In this document: positions 14,093-26,000 of the stretch, piece after piece
Layout of the letters: each line of letters starts with the position of its first letter
How positions within the stretch are numbered: position 1 is the stretch's first letter
DNA from: Dirofilaria immitis
Taxonomy: Eukaryota > Nematoda > Chromadorea > Rhabditida > Onchocercidae
Length of the DNA: 64,000 nucleotides
Direction of reading: 5' to 3'
Assembly: GCA_024305405.1 (NCBI GenBank)
Contig: JAKNDB010000108.1
Span: 682,001-746,000, forward strand
Position numbers and translations under genes: made by a program
The notes under the pieces: generated by a model
Told to the model about the DNA's origin: nothing
The model's input: only the letters and a program-made list of their open reading frames with translations
The model's database searches: none

Positions 14093-17000
14093 TTCTTTCT
14101 TATAGAAATTGAAGCAAGCCTTGGTGCTAATGAGTATTGATATTTTCTCGCGGATGGTTTTGCGTTTGCTTTTAGGAAATGATCCTGATAGGATTGGATA
14201 AATGTAAAACGGAATAGTTAACTATATCATTCAATGCGCTTAGGTATTACTTCATTTCAAAAAAACAAACAAGAAAAAAATCTTCTCTTTTTATTTTCAT
14301 TATTTTCAATTACTCCATAATTTCTATTCCATTTTTCCCTTTCTCCACTTCTTTCCCTCTCTCTCCGCTCTCTCTCTCTCTCTCTAATTTCTCTCCCTTC
14401 TCTCTCTTTCCTTTTTTTCTTTTATTTGATAATTGCAATTTCTAAGTTTCAATTACTAAATTTAATTAAAGTTAATTATTACTAAAATATTATCATAATT
14501 TTAGGAAATTTTTGCATATTATTATTATTATTTAAAATTCATGTAAATTTTTTTTTAAATTTATAAGAATGGATTTTAAGGACTATTTTGATAAATAATC
14601 ATATGAAATACATTTATCACATAACTTTCTCGTTATTTTATCTTTAATTACAATTTTTTTTTTCATAAATATTTTACAATAATTACATGATACTGCTAAT
14701 GATGTCGATTATTGATTAATCAATTTAGTATATTTATTTTATAAGAATTCATTGTAATTTTAATTTTTCTATCAGAAGTGATTTATTAATTAATTTTAAT
14801 TTACAATAATTTCTAATTGTAATTTAAGAATTTATTAAATTCTTTTCTTTTCTTTTTCAAATAATTATTATTAAATCAAATTTCAGTTTGCAATAATTTC
14901 ATATCGTAATTTATTGGATTTATGATTATTTCCTTCTTTTTCAAATAAAATAACTGTTATTATCAAATTTAATTTTAATTTACAATAATTTATAATTGTA
15001 ATTTAGGGATTTATTATGTTTACCTTTTTTCTATTAATTAGTTATTATTATTAGATTTAATTTTAATTTACTATATATTCGTATTGTGATATAAAAGTTT
15101 ATTATGATTCCTTTTTTCAAATAAATTTCTGATTATGATTTAGAAGTTTATTATGATTCCTGCTTTTCTTCAAATAAATATTCTTTGGAAAATTTTATTT
15201 AAAAAAAAAAGAAAAATGTAAGACCTTAATTTTAATCAACTTCTAAATCACAAATATCATTTCATTTTTGCGTACTTTTTTTTTTAAATCACTAATCAGA
15301 TGATTAATATGTTAAATTCAATATAAACAAATGATTGATCATGAATAATTATTAATTATTCTTAATTTATTTATTTTTTTATTTTTTTTTACTAGTAACA
15401 AATGCTAATTACTTATTCTTGACCATTGATCATTTTAACTAGTACTATTTGTTATGTAAAATTTGAAATCACAAATCCTTAGGGAGTAATTATTTGAAAT
15501 GGATGTTATTTTAAAAGTTAGTTAAACAAGAGGTTACACGAAATACGGAAGGAATGAAATTGAAGGAATTGTTTGTAAAGTATAACTCATTATGGGCCAT
15601 AATGTGAAACGATCTTTTTTGTCATTTAAATTACATTTTTGTTGAAAAAAAAAAAAAAAAAAAATTGGAAGGAAAACTCATCTCAGTTATATATTATCTT
15701 TCATTGAAAAAATTATTTATGCCTTTTTTTTTTCCTTTATTTTTTTTTGCTCACTGCATTAAATGTATTGGCGAGAAATTAAGTTTTTATTTTCTATGCT
15801 ATTTAATTTTATCAATTTTAGTTTGAAAAAAAAAAAGACTGAAAACGAATTAATTATTATAATTAAAATTTTAATTTTGCTACAAATTAACTAATTTAAA
15901 TTTAAAATTTGAACTCAAATTTATAAAAAAAACAAAAAAATTGCGAAAAAAAGAAATTAAATTTTATAATTTTTTTTTTATTTTCTCTATCACTTAATCT
16001 ATTGTTCATTAATGAATTATAGTTTTAAGAAAAACGAAAAGAATTAATTATTGTAATTAAAATTTCCATTGATAATTAATTAATATAAATTTTAAAATTT
16101 TATTTTATGATTGATAAGGAAGAAAAAACCACAATGAAATAATTATAACTATTTAATCTAATTATTACTAATAAATTTTAGTTTAAAGCAAAATGAATTA
16201 GCTACTAAATTAAAGTTTTGATTGTCTTGAAGACTAATTAATTTGAATTTAAGATTTGAGTTCGAATTTATGAAAAAGTTACAATCAAACAAAATTTTAT
16301 TTTTTATGCTATTTAATCTACTCAATCAATAAATCAATCATCAATGAATATTTTTGTTAGAAAAAACAAAATTAATTCTTATAATTGAAGTTCTGATTGT
16401 CTTGAAAAATTAATTAATTTGAATTTAAACTTCTAAACTCAGATTTATAAAAAAAAAGTTTCAATCAAATAAGGTTTAATTGTTTTTATTTTTTCCGTCT
16501 ATATAATCTAATCAATCATTAATGAATATTTTTGTTAGAAAAAAAAGAAGGAAAGAATTAATTAATGATAATTGAAAATTATCATTAATTAAAATTTAAA
16601 CTTTAAATTTGCATTAACGAATTGGTTGAAAAAAATTTTGAAAAAAGAGAGTTTGTAATAAAATTAAATTAATTTTTTTGTTTATCAAACTTTTAATAAA
16701 AATTTTTAATCAACTTTTCCGGTGTTATTATTCAATGTAAACTAACAATTTGTTTTTTTGTTTTTTTTTTATTTTAATTTTAAAATTGTAAATACCTAAT
16801 TGTGGAAGAGAGAAAAAGAGAGAGTAGTATAATAAAAAGAAAATGATAGAAAGAAGGAAAGAGAGAGAGAGAGAAAAAAAGGCAGAAAATTTAGTTTAAA
16901 TGATACAGCTGGTAAACTTTTTTTTCATTTTATTTATTTATTTATTTTTTTTTTCATGATCATCAAATTTAAAGCATTTGAAAATGAATGGCAAATAAAA

Positions 17001-20000
17001 AAGTAAATTAGCGTGTTATCAGCAAGCAGTATGATGGAAGATATTTATGCTACATTTTTCAATGATATTTTAAAAAGGAATTTTTGTTGAATTGAAAATT
17101 TTAGAATAGTTTGGTAAAATTTTATAAAGTTTTTTTCAACTTTTGAAATTAAGCATTTTTATTCCAATTTTAAAATTAGGCATTTTTGTTCCAATTTTAA
17201 AATTAGGCATTTTTGTTCCAATTTTAAAATCAGGCATTTTTGTTCCAATTTTAAAATCGGGCATTTTTATTCCAATTTTAAAATTAGGCATTTTTATTCC
17301 AATTTTAAAATTAGGCATTTTTATTCCAACTTTCAAAATTAGGCATTTTTTATTCCAATTTTAAAATTAAGCATTTTTTATTTCAACTTTAAAATTAGGC
17401 ATTTTTATTTTAATTTTTATATAAGAGGAAAAAAATTCGAAATTTCGCCTTTTTTCTGTTTTTTGCAGAGTCCATCACCATCAATGTCAACGGTATCTTG
17501 TCCGGAATATCCGGAATTACAAGAAAAATTACATCGATTAGCGATGGCTCGTGATAGCTTATCATTGCAAGTATGTAATTATTGATTACTTGTTTCATTG
17601 TTAAGAAAATTTATAAATATTTAGAATTTATTATTAAATTAATTACAATATTTTGAAAATTCATCCGTTGTTTTAATTAATTTTATTCCGTCCAGTTTTA
17701 AAATTCGCTTTAACAGTAATTGATTTATTCTAGATTATCTTTGATCTGCAAATTTGATTTTATCATAAATATATAAATTTAAAAGTAAAAGTAAATATGA
17801 AATTGAATATTTTTTCGAAAATTTTTTTCTTATATTTTGATTAAATTTTTGAAAAAATGAGATACAAATTATTTTCCAAAAAATTTGTTATTTTATCAAA
17901 ATCATTTTTAGGTTACTATATTAACAGAACAGGTTGGTGCTCAAAAAGAAAAAATACGTGATCTGGAAAATCTTCTAGCAACTAAAGCGAATAATTTGGA
18001 TTCAACCGAAGAACTTTTACAAGAAGTTATTATTAATTTTTAATAATTGAAATTTATTTTGATTTATCCTATCTCGCTCTTTATAGCAAAGTTTTTCTTC
18101 TTTTTATTTTTTGCAATCCTAAATATGACAATTTCAAAATTTAAATTCTGAATTAAATTCCAAATTTAATTTTTTTCTTTTATTGTTAGCGTATTGGTAG
18201 TAATGGTGATTTGGAATCGAAAAATTGGATCTCTTAGCAGAAGTTTCAAATTTGAAACTTAAATATGCTACGTTAGAAAAGGAAAAATAGAGACAGAAAG
18301 GAAGCTTCAACTTTCTCAGGTTTATTTTAAATTACAATTTTTTTTTTTTTTTAGATTAAACTTTTTTTTCATTGATATAAAAAAGTTTGAAGTATTTTAT
18401 TTCATTTATAAAATAATCGCCTTTTTGTTTTTTTTTTAGCTTTATCTAAAATTATTTTTTTTTCAAACAATAAATATCAATAATATTAATTATGCATCGT
18501 TTATAAGTTTGATGCAAAGAATTGGATTTTTAAATAACTCTTCTAAATTCATAAATGATATATGATATTTTATGATTTTTAAAATTTTTAAAAAAGAATG
18601 GAAAAAAAACGAATGAAAATTTCAGGCTGAAATTGAACATTTAAATCAAACAATGCAAAGTTTTATCATGCAACATGGTCTTCCTTCACAAGTTTATAAA
18701 ACTCAAATTCATACACCATTACCGTATCAACAAATACTTGGTGGTGGTAATATTGGTATAGAAACGGATCAAGGTTTGTACTAAATATTTATAATAAATT
18801 TTATTTTTATTAAAATGCAATAAATAGAATATAAAATTTATCGAATTACTTTTAATTTTTTATTGAAAATATTTTAAATTACATTACATATTTATCCAAT
18901 TTTATTATTATGATAGCTATTATTTAAGATAATTAAAGTTTCGGAGAATCGGAGAATTTTTTTCTTACAATATATAAATGGATTATTTAATTCTGTAATA
19001 ATAATAATATTATTATAATTATAATTATTATTATTATTATTTTTATTATAGCAACCGAAATGGTACAACTACGAATGGCCGTACAACGACTTATTATGGA
19101 TAATGAGCAAAAAGTTAGCCATTTTAATTATCTAATTTATTTGTAATTTTATAATAATTTATTACCAACAAAAAAAAAAAAAAAAAACAGAATTAAATTT
19201 TTGCATTTGTTAGTTTAAGAAAATTTTAATTAATCAAAAATTTTACATAATTCAAATTTTAAACTTTGAAAAAAACGAATAATATTTGATTCTTTTGCAT
19301 TTTTTTATTTGAATGTTTAATTTCTTTTGATTACTGTAATTTTGTAAAATATTGATTACTGTAATATTTGTAGAATATTCAAATTAGCTCGTTGAGAAAT
19401 GCTTTGGATGAGCATTGCCGTAACGGTGGACGTGAAGGTGATGTTTGTTCAACGGCACCAATATCTTTACCACGTTGCTATATTCAAAATAATTTCGAAA
19501 CTTCTCAACCTCAGCCATTTGATATCAATGCTCAACTTAGACGATTACTACTTGTAACTTATCATTATCAATAATATGCCTTTTTTTTTTTTAAATTAAA
19601 TTCCATTCTTATAATTTGCTGAAATATGAATTGCTCTATCCTTTTAAATATACCTAAAACTTAAAAATATCTTAGATGATATTATGTTATCATACAATAC
19701 GGTAAGGCGCAATTGTCTGAAAAAACTTCCACAATCATTCTTTTTTTTTTTGTTTTTAGGATGATGCGAACGAACATATTGCTCATTCTTCATCTTTTCC
19801 AACCAGTCTATGTAATGCGCAACAACGAGGCGCTATTTCTTCGAGAACACCTTCAGCAGTACAGGTTTAAAAAATAATAATAATGATTCATATTTACTTT
19901 TAAATTATAAATTAATTAGCAAAAAATCTAAACGAATTTAAAATTTGAAATGATAATAAGTCAAAACTTTGCAATGATACTTTTTTTTCTAACCTTTTTC

Positions 20001-23000
20001 ATTGATAAATATTTTGATCAGAAATGATCGTATCTATTGATTTTTCAAATTTTTGATGGAAAGAAATTTTAAAAGTTAAAGAAAAAAAATATGAAAATTA
20101 ATACTTTCTTTTAGTCATCATCATCCTATACCTCATCATTATCAACAGCATCACCACAACATAGTTGGTCGAATTCGGGTACACCACGATTACAAACGAA
20201 TTATGATCCTACTATTTCTCTACCACCTATTTCATCTCGACCAACAAGTCGTACTGCTCCCAGGTATATCATATTATTTTAGGTATATGAGCTATGTCAA
20301 ATTTTACTTTTTGAAATTTGAAATATTTGAAAAATTTAAACTCTTGCAGCTATCATTCGCCATCATCACCAGCTGCTCGACAGTTAGCTGCTGAATTGGA
20401 TGAATTGCGTCGTATTGGTAATGAAATGCAGCATAAGCATGACACATTTCAGAATCCAAGCTTTTCCAGATCATTTACACGCAAGGTAAACATTTTCAGG
20501 TTGTTTACACTTGAGGTAATTATAATACATTTTAGATTCTAGGTCATTTACACGTAAGTAAATAGAAATATTGATCGCCATATGCTTAAACATTCATGTT
20601 TCTTTAATGTTTTATTAAATCCTCGACAATTTAATATAATTAATACATATTTGTTACCTGCAGGCTGCGTCAACTTTAACACTACCACGTAAAAAACTTT
20701 CTGCAACATCTTCGGGAGGTATATCAGGTAAGTGTATTATTATCAATTCGAGAATATCAATCATTGTTGCATTTCGATAGTTTAAAATTATTAAAATTTT
20801 TCTTATAATATATTTTAATTCTTTTTTTTTTTAAATTTATGCTAATTGAAACTTTTTTTTTCTTGAAGCTGAAAGTGATGATGAAATAATGCGAGGAGTA
20901 CAGACGAGATCATCCATTGAAATTGGAAAATTTAGACGTGGAAAAACAAGGTATATCTCGATGTTCTTCATAATTTATTCACAATATGTTTCATTCTAAA
21001 CCTTATTTAAAAAAAAATGCCAATCATATATTCATAAAAGTATTACGTATTGAAACGAAAATGTTGCTTTTAAATATAAACCATAAAATTTAGTCGAGAA
21101 AAAAAAAAAAAAGACGACGACGAGAACAAATATAGAGAGAAAAAAAGAAGAAACGATAAACAATATTTGAAAATTTTTAACAAATTTTATTTTATTTGAT
21201 CTTTTTTTTTTTTTTTTTAAACGAGAAATTAATCATATTTTATGCTAATTTTAGATCATCATTAAAAAATTTATTTGGCAAATTGACAAGAAGTGCTTCA
21301 CAAGAAATTAGATCTGTTGATTTTCAACGTGCGAGTACTTTAAGGTTTGATTATTTTCTTTTTTTTTTTTTTTATTTAAAAATTTCTTTAAATTTTAATT
21401 TAGAAAAAAAAAAGGAAGGAAGAAATTAGATGGATCAAAAAATTTGCATATATTTCAAATTTATATTTTGATAAATTTTTAAATTAGTAAAATTATTAAT
21501 TCAAATTTATATTAACATATTAATTATTTGATTAACGAAAAAAAAAAATTTTAAAGAAATTAAATTTTATCAAAAAATAAATAATACAATATGATTTATA
21601 TGAAAAAATTCGGTATTAGAATAAAATTCAAATAATCAATTATATCAATGAATGATTAATTTCTTTTTTTTTTTTTTTTTTGATATTTTATTAAATTTGA
21701 TTATTTTTTAATTATTTGATAAAAAGTATAATCAATTAATGATTTGATTATTCATTCGTTTAGACCAGCACATTCATCACGGATACCAATTTATGGACCA
21801 ATATCCGGTGCTATAGCATTACGACCATCGTTGCAACAATTTGTTGAATGGAGTAAAGAACAAATATGTGAATGGATGGCAGAAATTGGTTTTAGCGTTT
21901 ATGTACCCGATGTTGAGCGTTTTGTACGTAGCGGTCGACATTTATTGAATATGACAAATCAAGAATATGAAAAGGTTTTTTTTTTTTTTTTCTTTTGATT
22001 TAATAATTTAAATTATCATTTATTAAAATTATCAATAAGTGATTTATTTTATTTGTTAAACTAAAATAAGATGTTAAAACGTGAAATATCGTAAACGTAT
22101 GCTAATTGAAGGAATTATTGATAAAGAATCCGTTACATCGAAAACGTTTACGTTGTATATTAACAAGCATAAGTCGTGGTATTAAAGATTCTGCGGATCG
22201 TATGGATTTACATCAGGTAATTTTTTTTTTTGGTTACTGAATATTTATTAATTAATAATAAATTATTCTAAAAAAAAAAAAAAAAAAAGAAAAGAAAATT
22301 GACAAATCTTAAAATTAAAATTAATTTAATTAATTTTAATTAATTAAGGTACTATTATGGTTGGATGATATTGGAATACCACAATATCGTGAAAGTATGG
22401 CTGAAAATATGATTGATGGCCAAATGCTAACATTATTAACTGCACAAGATTTGATTGAAGTTAGTTTAAAAAAAAAAAAAATTTTTACATTTTACAGATA
22501 TGAACTGAGAAATTAAATTAAAATTAAAATGATTTCTTTTTCTCTTTCTCATTCTCGATATCAATTTCTTATTTTTCCTTGCACTTCAAAATGAAGTGTT
22601 AAAATTTTGAATAATTAAATTTTTATTACGTCAAAAACGTCAAACAACAAGCGTACAATATCTATGATAGAATAAATTTATTAATATTTGAAATTATTAA
22701 CAGATGAAAATTACTTCCGCTCTTCATCATGCAACAATTGCACGTGGTGTACAATTCTTACGATCAGTTGATTTTTTTCAAATCGTTTAGAAAAAGGTTT
22801 AATCCGGTAAGTAATAATCATTTTGATTATTTAATCATATTAATTAAAATTAACAACATTAGACGGATCATTACGGATCAATTTTAATGAGCATAATTTT
22901 TTTTTTTTTTGTTTTCTAGATCATATTTTTCAGGATTTGATACATAAAGGAGCATGTCCAGGTGAGGTAGAACGATGGTCACATCACTGTACATGCGAAT

Positions 23001-26000
23001 GGCTTAAAGCGATTGATTTAGCGGAATTTACACCGAATCTTTTATGTGCTGGAATTCATGGTGCATTAATGGTAAATTTTAGTAATTTATTGATAAGTGA
23101 TGATAAAAATTTTATTGATAAACGAATGATAAATAGTTGAGATTTTTCATCTTGCCTAAGATAAATTTATATTTTGTAGCTTTTTTAAAAATTATTTTAT
23201 CAAATATTAAAAAATGTTCGATCTAAAAAAGAAAAATTAAAAATTGAAAATCATACAGGTATATGAGCCAACTTTTACCGCCGAAACATTAGCGGAAGTA
23301 TTACAAATGCCAGCGCATAAAACACTTTTGCGACGTCATCTCGCAACTCATTTCAATCAATTATTAGGTCAAGAAGTAATTAGTCATAAACGAGCTGTAC
23401 TTGCACAACCGCTTGTTGTTCAAATGTCTCCTTTATTGAAAATTAAAGTAAGTAAATTAGAAATACTTCATCAAATTCATTATCTGTAATTTCAATAATT
23501 AAAGATTAAGCAAATATTATTAGCGATCAAAATTAATTTTAAAAATTAATTTTTATTATAATATTTGTATTTAAATAAACGACAACTATTCTCATTAGGT
23601 CAAATAAAATTTTTCTCGTTACTTTTCATCTTTTCTTTTCTTTCTTATAATTTATGATTTGAATAGGTCATGCGAAAGAATGAATGACTTGATTAGGTCA
23701 TATTATAATTTGAATGGGTCATACAGAAAAAACTAATGATTTGAATAGGTCTCATAGGAAAAAATTTATAATTTTTATAGATCATACGAAAGGATCAATG
23801 ATTTGTATAAGGATTATGATTTGAATAGATCACACAAAAGAAATAATGATTCGAATAGATTATATGAAAAAATTTGTAATTTTAATTTGAATAGATCATA
23901 TTATAATTTGAATAGGTCATACGAGAGAATAGACCGCATTATAACTTGAATCGGTCATACGAAAGAATTAGTGATTTGAATAGGTCATATTATAATTTGA
24001 ATCGATCATACAGAAAGAACTAAATGATTTGAATCGGTCATACGAAAGAATTAGTGATTTGAATAGGTCATATTATAATTTGAATCGATCATACGAAAGA
24101 ACTAAATGATTTGAATCGGTCATACGAGAGAATAGATCATATTATAATTTGAGTGGGTCATACGAAAGAACTAAATGATTTAAATAGGTCATACGAAGTT
24201 CAATTCTTTTTCAACATATTCATTTTGTTATATCAAAAAAACTTTTCAAATAGCAAAAATTTTTTTCTTTTTTTCTTTTATCTCTGATAAGACATTCATT
24301 TATAAAATTTAATTTTTTATACGAAATATTATCCTAAAAATTATAAAATAATTTATTATTTTTAAGAATTTTTGCTAATAAATTTTATTGAATTTCTTTT
24401 TTATTTAATTTTCATTTTGGAAAAACTTTTTTTTTTAGAAATTTTTATTTTAGCTTCTTAAAAAGGTTTCCTTTATCACGTAAGAAAGGAAAAAATGAAG
24501 TGTATGTTGAACCAGATGAACCAGTCTGTCCACCTGGTGATTCAAAATCTATCTATAAAAACAGGTTTTACTAATTTTTCTTTTATACTTAAATTTTAAT
24601 AATTTAAAATTCGAACAATCTTTTTATAAAATATCTTATGTTCATCGATTATTATTTTAGAAATTTCATTCAAAATATTTAAAATTTATTCATAAAATAT
24701 TTATTTATCTCAAAATAGAATTATCATAGAATATATTACTTAGCTATTAAATTTAAATTTAATTTCAATCAAATCTTCCCTTTCCTTTTCATTTTTTCAT
24801 GATTGTGATCATCATCGAAATTTTTAGTGAGAGAAGATAATATCGAGATCAAAACACTGATAATATCAATACTGTGTGTTATTCTTTAAAGGTCACAAGA
24901 TCCAGTATTTGCATGAATTATCCCGGGTTATGGGATAATGCTGCATTGCCTTTCCAGAACATTCATGAAGTTTGCAATTTACCTTTCAGTTAATCATGAA
25001 TTTATTGGTACTTTTTCTGCTGCAACATAACATAATATCAGAATTGGAAACTTCTTGAATAGACCAGAAGATTTTGACTTGATCTAGGAAACTTATTGAA
25101 TAGCAATCAAGATGATATATCAGAGATCATGAAGTTGTGAGAGAATTGAAAGAGTAAAATAAACATTTTAATTAATCAAATTAGATTGACCTTTGACTCG
25201 ATAAATAAGCGGAAATATTTTATCAAATTTTACAACAACCATGGAAATCTATTATAATACGTTATCTTATCAAAATATATCGATTATATCTAAATCTTAT
25301 CTTCTTTTAGATTACGGATAGTATTCTGGATTCTCTTGAATCATCGAACGTTTAGTATCTTATTTGGAATCGCTTAATGCTTTTTTTCTCTTTTTTTTTC
25401 GATTATGCTCAATTCAAATTGGTGCATCCTTGTATTAGTATATTTATATAAATTTTACAATTAATGTTTAAAAATATTTATCATTAAATTTTATTCTCGA
25501 GAAGAAGGAATTCACGTAAAATTTATGCCTTCATCATATTCCAGTGAAATTTTTTTCGATTTTATTTATCTTTCTATCTCGTGAATATTTAAATGATTGC
25601 GGAGTATTTTTCAAATTTTATCTTAATTTTTAAATTATTGATAACAAAGAAATGAATTTATTTGCATAATTGTATAATTTATTTATCGAATTATTTGTTT
25701 GTTTACCTATCCTGATGCCAAATTAATTAAATTCATTAGTATTTCTGTTTAATGGCATCATCTGATCTATTGGCTTTCTGATTGCTTCTCTGATCTTCAC
25801 GATTATTTTGGTAATATTTTGCATTTTATTTATATATATATATTTTTTTGTAGCTGAAAATGATCATAATTTCTCAGCATATTTTCTTTATTTGTTTTTA
25901 CATACCGTTAAATTGTTAGGTATTAATGAATTAATTTAACAAAAAAAAATTTGCAATTTTAATTTCAACTTGTATAGCTTGAAATTTCAAAATAATTAAT

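Larger units (their letters stand above)
13243..17468 (+). other. Liprin-beta intron upstream of shared exon 4
   Basis: No coding exon. It carries (CGTAT)n and (ATC)n at 13294-13375, CT tracts at 13434-13462, 13745-13785, 14051-14100 and 14350-14410, and degenerate AT-rich blocks of about 150-200 bp from 14740 to 16700. A palindrome at 16558-16592 and the 27-bp array are listed separately. Confidence 0.55.

Noticed and set aside
17410..17598. 62-codon frame on the - strand
   Set aside because: Antisense shadow of liprin-beta exon 4.
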